From Bacteroidia bacterium (GTDB lineage: Bacteria; Bacteroidota; Bacteroidia; NS11-12g; UBA9320): DNA of 6,032 nucleotides. The stretch spans positions 1 through 6,032 of the forward strand of contig JAQWZS010000087.1 in the NCBI GenBank assembly GCA_029253325.1, given 5' to 3'. The notes under the pieces are model-generated. The model saw nothing but the letters and a program-made list of their open reading frames with translations. It did not search any database and was not told the DNA's origin. The translations under genes were made by a program, and so were the position numbers. Below are positions 1 through 5,992 of this stretch, piece by piece (within the stretch, counting starts at the first letter, position 1; every line of letters begins with the position of its first letter).

Positions 1-323
1 TAAGAGGCAAAAACAAGACAAACTATACCCCACATGTTGATTGTGGTGACCATGTTATCGTTATCAATGCCGAAAAAATTACATTTACAGGCAACAAAAT
101 GGAAACTAAAGAATACGAAACATTCAGTGGTTATCCAGGAGGTAGAAGAGTAACTTTAGCCAAAGATTTATTAGCTAAAAAACCAATCAGCCTTATTGAA
201 CGAGGTGTAAAAGGGATGTTGCCAAAAAATAGGTTAGGTAGAAAATTATTCACCAACATGCACGTATTTACAGGATCTGATCATCCTCACGCTGCACAAA
301 AACCAACCAAAGTAGAGATTTAA
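1..323 (+). CDS. rplM: 50S ribosomal protein L13 (3' part; start lies upstream of the window)
   Basis: L13 is an early-assembling protein of the large ribosomal subunit that binds 23S rRNA. The reading frame is open from the left edge (first whole codon at base 3) to TAA at 321-323, giving 106 visible residues. Going by the usual 145-150 residue length of L13, about 40-45 N-terminal residues are missing. Family hallmarks are visible: HVDCGDHVIVINA near the start of the visible part, the GYPGG turn, then GMLPKNRLGRKLF and GSDHPHAAQKP close to the C-terminus. An internal ATG at base 99 is only an internal methionine (the GNKME stretch), not the start. rpsI follows after 7 bases, the universal L13-S9 pairing, so the two are almost certainly co-transcribed. 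The frame is intact. Identification is firm. Confidence 0.97.
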   Translation, partial: RGKNKTNYTPHVDCGDHVIVINAEKITFTGNKMETKEYETFSGYPGGRRVTLAKDLLAKKPISLIERGVKGMLPKNRLGRKLFTNMHVFTGSDHPHAAQKPTKVEI

Positions 324-330
324 TTATTAT

Positions 331-717
331 ATGGACGTTATAAACACAATTGGGAGAAGAAAATCATCAGTAGCTCGTGTGTACATGAGTGAAGGTAAAG
401 GTGCTATAACGGTCAATGAAAGACCGTTAGAAGAGTACTTTGCTTCTCAAGAATCCGTATATTATGTAAACCTTCCGCTCACTACTTGTGATGCTGCGGG
501 CAAATATGATATACAAGTTAATGTAGATGGTGGTGGAACCACTGGACAAGCAGATGCTATCAAACTTGCGATTGCAAGAGCTTTAGTAGAAGTAGATCCA
601 GAGCACAAACCAGCCCTTAGAGCAAAAGGGTTAATGACTCGCGACTCACGTTCTGTTGAGCGTAAAAAAGCTGGTCAACCAAAAGCAAGAAAGAAAACAC
701 AATTTAGTAAGCGTTAA
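331..717 (+). CDS. rpsI: 30S ribosomal protein S9
   Basis: S9 is a small-subunit head protein whose C-terminal tail reaches the P-site tRNA anticodon region. The 128-residue product has normal family length. It starts with the typical IGRRKSSVARVY segment (residues 7-18), carries the GGGTTGQADAIKLAIARAL core (68-84 region), and ends in the basic SRSVERKKAGQPKARKK stretch (106-122) and the diagnostic terminal QFSKR. The ATG at 331 is 7 bases after rplM; its leader (taattattat) has no Shine-Dalgarno motif, as usual in Bacteroidota. rpsB begins 4 bases after the stop codon, so it lies in the middle of a ribosomal protein operon and translational coupling is likely. No anomalies were seen. Confidence 0.98.
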   Translation: MDVINTIGRRKSSVARVYMSEGKGAITVNERPLEEYFASQESVYYVNLPLTTCDAAGKYDIQVNVDGGGTTGQADAIKLAIARALVEVDPEHKPALRAKGLMTRDSRSVERKKAGQPKARKKTQFSKR

Positions 718-721
718 TAGA

Positions 722-1480
722 ATGGCAGTTAGTACAGAAAAATTATTAGAAGCAGGTGTACATTTCGGACACCTCACAAGTAAGTGGAATCCTAAAATGG
801 CCCCATACATTTTCATGGAGCAAAACGGAATTCATATTATAGATCTTAACAAAACCTCATCTAAACTTGAGGAAGCTAAGCATGCTATTCAAAATATTGC
901 TCGAACTGGCCGTAAGGTGATGTTTGTTGCTACCAAAAAACAAGCTAAAGAGATTTTAGAGGAAAATGCTCGTAGAGTAAACATGCCTTTCGTTTCTCAA
1001 AGATGGTTAGGTGGAATGCTCACAAACTTTGCTACTGTTCGTAAGTCAATCAAAAAAATGCAAGCCATCGAAAAAATGAAAACCGATGGAACATTTGAGA
1101 ACATGAACAAAAAAGAGCGTTTGATGAAAACACGTGAGCAAGAAAAATTAGCTCGTGTACTTGGAGGTATCGAAAATTTAAATCGTATCCCATCAGCCCT
1201 TTTTGTAGTAGACATTAAGCGTGAGCATATTGCAATCAAAGAAGCTCAGAAGTTGAATATTCCAATCTTTGCAATTGTTGATACCAATTCTGATCCTACT
1301 AAAGTTGATTTCCCTATTCCTGGTAACGATGATTCCGCAAAATCACTGCACATTCTTTGTAATGAAGTGACGGATGCAATCGCTGCTGGTCTTCAGGAAA
1401 GAGCTCAAGCTAAAGAACAAGCTAAGAAGGATGAAGTAGTTGCTGAAAAAACAACGGAAGAAACTTCTGAAAAAGCATAG
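722..1480 (+). CDS. rpsB: 30S ribosomal protein S2
   Basis: S2 binds on the solvent side of the 30S subunit between head and body and assembles late. Starting at ATG 722 gives 252 residues beginning MAVSTEKLLEAGVHFGH, the classic S2 N-terminus. The frame is open further upstream to an ATG at 656, but that extension would read the rpsI 3' end out of frame and is rejected. Visible landmarks are KWNPKMAPYIF (21-31), TKKQAKE (71-77), QRWLGGMLTNF (93-103), IPIFAIVDTNSDP (180-192) and the VDFPIPGNDD loop (196-205). From about residue 222 the tail is rich in Ala, Glu and Lys, a variable, probably disordered extension common in this phylum. The gene sits between rpsI (4 bases) and tsf (39 bases); the rpsB-tsf pair is conserved across bacteria. 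Confidence 0.98.
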   Translation: MAVSTEKLLEAGVHFGHLTSKWNPKMAPYIFMEQNGIHIIDLNKTSSKLEEAKHAIQNIARTGRKVMFVATKKQAKEILEENARRVNMPFVSQRWLGGMLTNFATVRKSIKKMQAIEKMKTDGTFENMNKKERLMKTREQEKLARVLGGIENLNRIPSALFVVDIKREHIAIKEAQKLNIPIFAIVDTNSDPTKVDFPIPGNDDSAKSLHILCNEVTDAIAAGLQERAQAKEQAKKDEVVAEKTTEETSEKA

Positions 1481-1519
1481 AATTAGTTTTTAATTTAAAC
1501 CCATTTTTATTTATAGATC

Positions 1520-2353
1520 ATGACAACCATTACAGCGTCTGCAGTTAACAAACTCAGACAAATGACAGGTGCCGGTATGATGGATTGCAAAAAAGCATTG
1601 CAAGAATCAAACGGAGAAATGGATGGAGCCGTTGACATCCTTAGAAAAAAAGGAGCAGCTAAAGCTGCCAAAAGAGCGGATAGAGATGCTGCTGAAGGGC
1701 TCTCAATTGCTAAGTCTTCTGATGACAATACCTACGGAATTGTTGTTGAAGTAAATTGCGAAACTGACTTCGTTGCCAAAAATGATGATTTCGTTGCATT
1801 TGCTAACCAAGTTGCAGACTTTGCATTGACTAACCAATTTGCTGACAAAGATGCCCTTTTAGGTGCTGCCTTTGAAGGGAAAACTCTTGGTGAAATATGC
1901 GTTGACAAAACAGCTGTAATTGGAGAAAAAGTAGAAGTATCTAACTACGCATTGCTCTCTTCAGAAGGAGTTGCTGCATACAATCACGGTGCAAACCGAA
2001 TTGGTGTATTAGTAGCTTTAAACTCTGCATCGGATGACGCACTGCAAGCAGGTAGAGACCTTGCTATGCAAATCGCTGCAATGAATCCTATTGCGGTAGA
2101 CGAAAATGCTGTTTCTCAAGAAGTAAAAGATAAAGAACTTGAAATTGGAAGAGATATTGCTAAGCAAGAAGGTAAGCCAGAAGAAATGTTAGATCGAATT
2201 GCTCAAGGTAAATTGAAGCGTTTTTTCAAAGACAACACGCTGATGAACCAATCCTATGTGAAAGATAGTTCAATGACTGTATCTGCTTTCCTTAAGTCTG
2301 TCGATTCAGATTTAGTAGTAAAATCATTTGAGCGTTTCCAATTAGGAGCATAA
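1520..2353 (+). CDS. tsf: Translation elongation factor Ts (EF-Ts)
   Basis: EF-Ts is the cytoplasmic guanine-nucleotide exchange factor that releases GDP from EF-Tu. The product has 277 residues, in the normal range. The N-terminal UBA-like domain (about 1-55) contains signature 1, LRQMTGAGMMDCKKAL (12-27). The core begins with signature 2, EVNCETDFVAKNDDF (77-91), whose TDFV motif inserts near the Mg/GDP site of EF-Tu. The second half holds the two-subdomain core with AMQIAAMNP near residue 190 and a C-terminal segment around LKRFFKDNTLMNQSYVKD. The ATG at 1520 follows an AT-rich 39-base gap without a Shine-Dalgarno sequence and without a clear -7 box, so the gene is probably co-transcribed with rpsB. 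A strong terminator follows immediately, making this the last gene of the operon. Confidence 0.98.
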   Translation: MTTITASAVNKLRQMTGAGMMDCKKALQESNGEMDGAVDILRKKGAAKAAKRADRDAAEGLSIAKSSDDNTYGIVVEVNCETDFVAKNDDFVAFANQVADFALTNQFADKDALLGAAFEGKTLGEICVDKTAVIGEKVEVSNYALLSSEGVAAYNHGANRIGVLVALNSASDDALQAGRDLAMQIAAMNPIAVDENAVSQEVKDKELEIGRDIAKQEGKPEEMLDRIAQGKLKRFFKDNTLMNQSYVKDSSMTVSAFLKSVDSDLVVKSFERFQLGA

Positions 2354-2373
2354 CTCAACCAAGATAACATACT

Positions 2374-2407
2374 AAAAGCCCCCCATTTTTGATGGAGGGC
2401 TTTTTTT
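2374..2407 (+). terminator. Intrinsic terminator closing the rplM-rpsI-rpsB-tsf operon
   Basis: A hairpin begins 20 bases after the tsf stop codon. The left arm AAAAGCCCCCCAT (2374-2386) pairs with the right arm ATGGAGGGCTTTT (2392-2404) around a 5-base loop (tttTG), with one internal C/A mismatch. The stem is GC-rich in the middle and runs directly into a T tract (2401-2407). The A-tract/T-tract flanks would also let it work in the opposite direction, but no gene comes in from the right on the minus strand here. Confidence 0.9.
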
Positions 2408-2415
2408 ATTTCCAA

Positions 2416-2440
2416 TTTGTCATTAATACGCTTAATTTTG
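2416..2440 (+). promoter_or_regulatory. Candidate pyrH promoter (Bacteroidota-type -7 box)
   Basis: TAATTTTG at 2433-2440 matches the Bacteroidota -7 consensus TAnnTTTG exactly. It lies 16 bases before the pyrH ATG and just after the tsf terminator, where a new promoter would be expected. A TTTG at 2416-2419 is a possible -33 element, but the 13-base spacer is shorter than the usual 17-21, so the upstream half is weak. Transcription would start only about 10 bases before the ATG, giving a very short leader. The match and position are seen; promoter function is inferred. Confidence 0.4.
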
Positions 2441-2456
2441 GCAATCAAATACATTC

Positions 2457-3164
2457 ATGTCTTACAAAAGAATTTTATTAAAACTAAGTGGCGAGGCTCT
2501 TCTAGGCAACAAAGAATTCGGAATTGATAGTAGTGTACTTTCGATGTACGCTAAAGAAATAAAATCGGTAGTAGACTTGGGTATTGAAGTAGCTATTGTC
2601 ATCGGAGGAGGCAACATATTTAGAGGGGTAAGTGGTGTTGAAGGCGGAATGAAAGACCGAGCAAATGCCGATTATATGGGCATGCTAGCTACTGTTATTA
2701 ACGCAATGGCATTGCAAAGTGCCCTCGAAAATGAAGGCGTTTATACTCGCTTGACTAGTGCAATCAAAATGGAGCAAATAGCTGAACCTTTTATTCGAAG
2801 ACGTGCCATTCGACATTTGGAAAAAGGACGAGTGGTTATTTTTGGTGCCGGAACTGGAAATCCCTACTTTACAACCGATACGGCTGCTAGTTTGCGTGCC
2901 GTTGAAATAGAAGCTGATGTGATTCTTAAAGGAACTCGTGTGGATGGTATTTATACCGCCGATCCTGAAAAAGATGCTAATGCTACACGTTATGACAAAA
3001 TCAGTTTTACAGACGTCATCCAACGCAATTTGAAAGTCATGGATATGACCGCGTTTACCCTCTGCCAAGAAAACTCACTTCCCATTATTGTGTTCGACAT
3101 GAATAAACCTGGCAACCTTGCCCAAATCGTAAATGGCAAGTCTGTAGGTACTCTAGTGAGTTAA
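2457..3164 (+). CDS. pyrH: UMP kinase (uridylate kinase)
   Basis: PyrH phosphorylates UMP to UDP with ATP, the entry to all pyrimidine nucleoside triphosphates. In bacteria it is a hexamer of the amino acid kinase fold, usually inhibited by UTP and often activated by GTP. The 235-residue product shows the full motif set: KLSGEALLG (9-17), the phosphate-binding IGGGNIFRG (49-57), MKDRANADYMGMLATVINA (65-83), the UMP-binding GTGNPYFTTDTAA (132-144) and the ATP-site KGTRVDGIYTADP (158-170). The ATG at 2457 gives the standard N-terminus. In many bacteria pyrH follows tsf, as here, though a terminator and a candidate promoter between them suggest partly separate expression. The expected downstream partner frr (ribosome recycling factor) is absent: the next gene, dcd, is on the opposite strand 11 bases away. 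Confidence 0.98.
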   Translation: MSYKRILLKLSGEALLGNKEFGIDSSVLSMYAKEIKSVVDLGIEVAIVIGGGNIFRGVSGVEGGMKDRANADYMGMLATVINAMALQSALENEGVYTRLTSAIKMEQIAEPFIRRRAIRHLEKGRVVIFGAGTGNPYFTTDTAASLRAVEIEADVILKGTRVDGIYTADPEKDANATRYDKISFTDVIQRNLKVMDMTAFTLCQENSLPIIVFDMNKPGNLAQIVNGKSVGTLVS

Positions 3165-3175
3165 AATTAATTTCT

Positions 3176-3712
3176 TTAAAACTTATTCTTCCACATCATG
3201 CTTTCTACTGGCTTGATGGTGCGTTTGTTGTATTTCGCGTTTTTCTTTTTGTTGTAGTAGGTTTCGATTTCTCCTTCTACCGCAAAATAAATCAACTGCC
3301 CGATAGGCATGCTTCTGTATACACGAACAGGTTGGGTAACACTAATCTCCAAAGTCCACGTATTACAAAATCCTACGTCTCCTTTTCCAGCAGTTGCATG
3401 GATGTCAATCCCTAATCGACCCGTGCTGCTCTTGCCTTCCAAAAATGGAATGTGTGCATGAGTTTCGGTATATTCTTCGGTCACTCCCAGATACAATACT
3501 CCCGGCTGAAGTTCAAAACCATCCAAGGGTATTTCGAAGTGCTCAATTTTGTTATGCTCTCTAGCATCTAAAACCCGACTAGAGTAGCAGGCTAAGTGCT
3601 TGCCTAAGTGAACATCGTAGCTATTGGTACCCAAGTCATCACGATTGAATGGCTCGATTAAAATGGTTCCTTTTTCAATTTCCTCTAAAATTCGTACGTC
3701 ACTTAGTATCAT
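3176..3712 (-). CDS. dcd: dCTP deaminase (dUTP-forming or bifunctional dCTP deaminase/dUTPase)
   Basis: Members of this trimeric dUTPase-fold family deaminate dCTP to dUTP, feeding dTMP synthesis; bifunctional relatives go on to dUMP. The 178-residue product starts MILSDVRILEEI and has LGTNSYDVHLG (27-37), the conserved FLEGKSSTGRLGIDIHATAG (90-109) and TLEI with the likely catalytic Glu122 (120-123), then MPIGQLIYF (135-143). The C-terminal KPVESMMWKNKF tail probably closes over the active site. The loop GKGDVGFCN (109-117) differs from the usual IDPGF/IDAGF pattern, and Gly109 stands where the E. coli enzyme has His, so monofunctional or bifunctional activity cannot be decided here. The ATG lies 21 bases after the WD40 gene stop, indicating co-transcription. 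The 3' end converges on pyrH. The whole-length chain looks like a housekeeping enzyme. Confidence 0.93.
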   Translation of the reverse strand: MILSDVRILEEIEKGTILIEPFNRDDLGTNSYDVHLGKHLACYSSRVLDAREHNKIEHFEIPLDGFELQPGVLYLGVTEEYTETHAHIPFLEGKSSTGRLGIDIHATAGKGDVGFCNTWTLEISVTQPVRVYRSMPIGQLIYFAVEGEIETYYNKKKNAKYNKRTIKPVESMMWKNKF

Positions 3713-3733
3713 GGTTTTTTGATTGGGTCAATT

Positions 3734-4603
3734 TTAATTGATAATTTCTACTTTCCAAAATACAAGGGTTCTGTCATCGCTACAACTTACGAACATATTT
3801 TCGTCTATCCATTGGGTCTTATTGATGCAGTTGGTATGCCCCTCGTAGCGATCATAATCAATGACCTTGAGTAAGTTCAATTGATCATCCCATATTTTGA
3901 TGGTCTTATCCATGCTACAACTTAACAAAAGTCGACCATTCCAGCTGAGATTTTTTGCTTGATAAAGGTGGGCTGGCACCTGATGGACCACCTGATTCAA
4001 CTTCAAATCGTGAGCTAATATCTGAGCGTCTCTACCTGTACTAACTAATGTAGTATCATCTACCAGTGCTAACCCAAAAACAGAATTAGTATGTCCTTTT
4101 AATATGCGTTCTATTTGATAGGTTTCTTTGTCCAATTGATAAATATTGGAGTCTGAAGATCCTAAAAAAATGGAAGATTTACCGAAAGCTACTGATCTTA
4201 GGCTGTGGGTAGATACCGTTTCTTTTAATGAATTTGAATGATGAACAATGCAACCATCCTCTCCCCCACTGAAATCATCGGTGATGATAAAAATTCCTCC
4301 TTGATGTTTTTTGTCTGATTGAAGGAGGGATTTTTTTTGGAGGTCAACCTGATAAATAGTTCCCGACCGACCTCCAACTATAAGCACATTATTTTTTTTA
4401 TGAATGCTGTAAATCGGCTCACCCGTCTGCATAATTAGTTTACCATCGGCTGGAGAGTCTATACTCCACCGAACAACATAACCCTCAGCTCCTGCCGAAT
4501 AGATATAACTTTCTTCGAAATCAACCACAAAATCATAAATAGCATCTTGGTGACCTTTTAATTGTGCTACTTTTGTTATGTTTATTTTAGATTGGGTTGC
4601 CAC
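3734..4603 (-). CDS. WD40-repeat beta-propeller protein, function unknown
   Basis: The product is built almost entirely of WD40 repeats, a scaffold fold for protein-protein contacts. With the GTG start at 4603 it has 289 residues and about seven blades, enough for one closed propeller. The clearest repeats are blade 1 (LKGHQDAIYDF...VVRW, about 15-46), blade 5 (LKGHTNSVFGLAL..., from 168), blade 6 (AHLYQAKNLSW...IKIWDD, 211-240) and blade 7 (YEGHTNCINKTQW...LVFWKV, 253-285). No signal peptide, membrane segment or enzyme domain is visible, so it is probably cytoplasmic. Start choice: an ATG at 4705 is in frame, but its extra 34 residues are the antisense of the neighbouring PPTase coding sequence; TTG 4612 is another option. 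The gene is upstream of dcd by 21 bases and likely shares its transcript. Its role is not recognisable. Confidence 0.85.
   Translation of the reverse strand: MATQSKINITKVAQLKGHQDAIYDFVVDFEESYIYSAGAEGYVVRWSIDSPADGKLIMQTGEPIYSIHKKNNVLIVGGRSGTIYQVDLQKKSLLQSDKKHQGGIFIITDDFSGGEDGCIVHHSNSLKETVSTHSLRSVAFGKSSIFLGSSDSNIYQLDKETYQIERILKGHTNSVFGLALVDDTTLVSTGRDAQILAHDLKLNQVVHQVPAHLYQAKNLSWNGRLLLSCSMDKTIKIWDDQLNLLKVIDYDRYEGHTNCINKTQWIDENMFVSCSDDRTLVFWKVEIIN
4547..4575 (+). promoter_or_regulatory. Candidate promoter for the PPTase-SDR gene pair
   Basis: TACTTTTG at 4568-4575 is an exact match to TAnnTTTG, with TTG at 4547-4549 as the -33 element and an 18-base spacer, all within Bacteroidota norms. It would give a leader of roughly 50 bases before the ATG at 4633. 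The site lies inside the first codons of the oppositely oriented WD40 gene. The sequence match is direct; activity is inferred. Confidence 0.5.
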
Positions 4604-4632
4604 TACATTCAAAGAAACATATAAATAATGGA

Positions 4633-5202
4633 ATGGTTGCACTTTGGCGAATTGAAGAAACCAAAGAAGAACTGTTTGACCTATTGCCTGAAGGTTGGAA
4701 AGCAAAGCTAGACATTGATTCTATGAGTAGGCATAATGTTGCTGCAAGAGTTTTGGCACATACTGTCTGCCCCGATTTTGACAGCATTGAGAAAGATGAA
4801 TACGGCAAGCCCTATTTTGTGAGTAAAGACTATCCCATCTCCATCACTCATGCTGGAGAATACGCCGGCTTTATGTACACCGAAGATCGCCAATGTGGTA
4901 TAGATATTGAACAAATAACAGACCGTATTGAACGTATCAAACACAAATTTATTCGTGAAGACGAGATGGCGTTTACTGAATCTGGATTAAAGGGGATGTA
5001 TATGGTGTGGTGTGCCAAGGAAGCCATGTACAAGTATTATGGCTTAAAAGCATTGGATTTTAAGGCAAATCTTCGGTTGCGATTCGAACCATTCCAACAT
5101 ACAGGAGTATTACAAGGCAACATATCAAAAAACGAATATGAAAAAACGATGAACCTAGATTATCAATTTTTTGATGAATATTTGCTCATCCACACGCAAT
5201 AG
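4633..5202 (+). CDS. 4'-phosphopantetheinyl transferase superfamily protein
   Basis: Enzymes of this superfamily move the 4'-phosphopantetheine arm of coenzyme A onto a serine of a carrier protein, turning apo-ACP or similar carriers into the active form. The 189-residue product, close in size to single-chain Sfp-type enzymes, contains a YGKPYF motif (58-62), ISITHAGEYA (69-78) in place of the common S-[IV]-SH motif, the metal-binding GIDIE (89-93; Asp91 and Glu93) and VWCAKEAMYKYYG (125-137; Trp126, Lys129, Glu130). All expected catalytic acidic residues are present. The ATG at 4633 was chosen over the in-frame TTG at 4597, which would overlap the WD40 start. Its stop codon touches the ATG of the SDR gene, so the two are likely translated together. 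No carrier protein or synthase is encoded nearby, so its target is unknown. Confidence 0.88.
   Translation: MVALWRIEETKEELFDLLPEGWKAKLDIDSMSRHNVAARVLAHTVCPDFDSIEKDEYGKPYFVSKDYPISITHAGEYAGFMYTEDRQCGIDIEQITDRIERIKHKFIREDEMAFTESGLKGMYMVWCAKEAMYKYYGLKALDFKANLRLRFEPFQHTGVLQGNISKNEYEKTMNLDYQFFDEYLLIHTQ
4703..4734 (-). promoter_or_regulatory. Candidate promoter for the WD40-dcd unit (minus strand)
   Basis: CAAAGCTA at 4703-4710 reads TAGCTTTG on the minus strand, an exact TAnnTTTG match. The upstream element is poor: ATG (plus-strand CAT at 4732-4734) stands where TTG is expected, with a 21-base spacer. Transcription would begin near 4695-4700, which would leave the ATG at 4705 off the transcript and supports the GTG start at 4603. 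It lies inside the PPTase coding sequence. Confidence 0.3.
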
Positions 5203-5976
5203 ATGAAAAAAATAATTTGGATAACAGGAGCAGGTAGCGGTATTGGTGAGGCCCTGGCGAGGGCATACAATAATACAAGCCATACTATTATCTTATCGGG
5301 AAGAAATAGAACTCAGTTGGAATCTGTTTCGAAAAACATAATAAATTCGTATATCCTACCATTGGACATCACTCAAGAAGAGCAGATAAATCAAGCAGTA
5401 TCAACGATTCAATCAACCTTTGGCAGGGTCGATATTCTCATCAATAATGCAGGAATCAGTCAACGAGCAACAGTAACCGAGACAACGAATGAAGTGGGTA
5501 GAGCTTTGATGGAAGTTAATTTTTTTGGAAGTGTTCACCTTACAAAAGCTGTCCTTCCGATGATGGTCGATGCAAATCAAGGAAGCATTGTGGCCATGAG
5601 TAGTGCTGCTGGGAAATTTGGATTTCCATTGCGTTCCTACTATTCAGCATCAAAACATGCATTACACGGCTTCTATGAATCATTGAGTCTTGAACTAAAA
5701 GACACACCACTACATGTGATGATTGTATGCCCAGGAAGAATAAAAACAGACATCAGTAAAAATGCTTTAACGGGGTCAGGCAAATCTCATAACCAAATGG
5801 ATCAAGGACAGCTAAATGGTATTCCCGTTGAAAAGTGTGCTTCAAAAATTGTTAAAGGACTCTCTAAGAAAAAAATCGAATTGTATATCGGGGGTAATGA
5901 AATTCTACTTGTCTATATTAAAAGATATTTTCCTTTTCTTTTTCGTCAAATTGCAAAGCGAGTCAACCCAAAATAG
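5203..5976 (+). CDS. Short-chain dehydrogenase/reductase (SDR) family oxidoreductase
   Basis: This is a classical SDR: an NAD(P)H-dependent oxidoreductase acting on alcohol or keto groups. The 257-residue product has a Rossmann-fold dinucleotide motif TGAGSGIG (8-15), Arg34 after the second strand (SGRN), which favours NADPH, Asp55 for adenine contact, NNAG (81-84), Asn106, catalytic Ser134, the YSASK motif with Tyr147 and Lys151, and PG at 177-178. The catalytic tetrad is therefore complete. The C-terminal part (about 228-250) has a hydrophobic stretch with IKRYFPFLFRQI, resembling SDR members related to DHRS7/11-beta-HSD-like proteins that associate with membranes; this subclass call is tentative. 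The substrate cannot be read from sequence. The ATG directly abuts the PPTase stop codon (zero gap), and there is no separate promoter or Shine-Dalgarno sequence, so it is the second gene of that operon. Confidence 0.93.
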   Translation: MKKIIWITGAGSGIGEALARAYNNTSHTIILSGRNRTQLESVSKNIINSYILPLDITQEEQINQAVSTIQSTFGRVDILINNAGISQRATVTETTNEVGRALMEVNFFGSVHLTKAVLPMMVDANQGSIVAMSSAAGKFGFPLRSYYSASKHALHGFYESLSLELKDTPLHVMIVCPGRIKTDISKNALTGSGKSHNQMDQGQLNGIPVEKCASKIVKGLSKKKIELYIGGNEILLVYIKRYFPFLFRQIAKRVNPK

Positions 5977-5992
5977 CTCCATTAGAATTGAA

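Noticed and set aside
656..721. N-terminal extension of S2 from an in-frame ATG at 656
   Set aside because: It would overlap rpsI out of frame, and the conserved S2 N-terminus begins exactly at ATG 722.
997..1239. 80-residue minus-strand frame inside rpsB, and similar short antisense frames within tsf and the PPTase gene
   Set aside because: All lie opposite strongly conserved coding sequence, with no domain and no start context of their own.
2685..3068. 127-residue open frame on the minus strand inside pyrH
   Set aside because: It is fully antisense to conserved UMP kinase motifs and has Ser/Cys/His-rich composition with no recognisable domain; a shadow frame.
3160..3182. Possible bidirectional terminator between pyrH and dcd
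   Set aside because: The AT-only near-palindrome pairs poorly, with several mismatches and no GC core, so it was not called.
3176..3712. dcd as a dedicated antiphage dCTP deaminase
   Set aside because: Size, intact motifs and C-terminal tail fit the ordinary metabolic enzyme, and no other defence gene or mobile element is nearby.
4597..4632. TTG start at 4597 for the PPTase
   Set aside because: It adds 12 residues of non-family character and overlaps the start of the divergent gene; ATG 4633 gives a normal N-terminus.
4604..4705. 34-residue hydrophobic N-terminal extension of the WD40 protein from ATG 4705, which could look like a signal anchor
   Set aside because: It is the antisense of the PPTase coding sequence, and the first WD40 blade starts just after the GTG at 4603. 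The GTG choice remains an inference.
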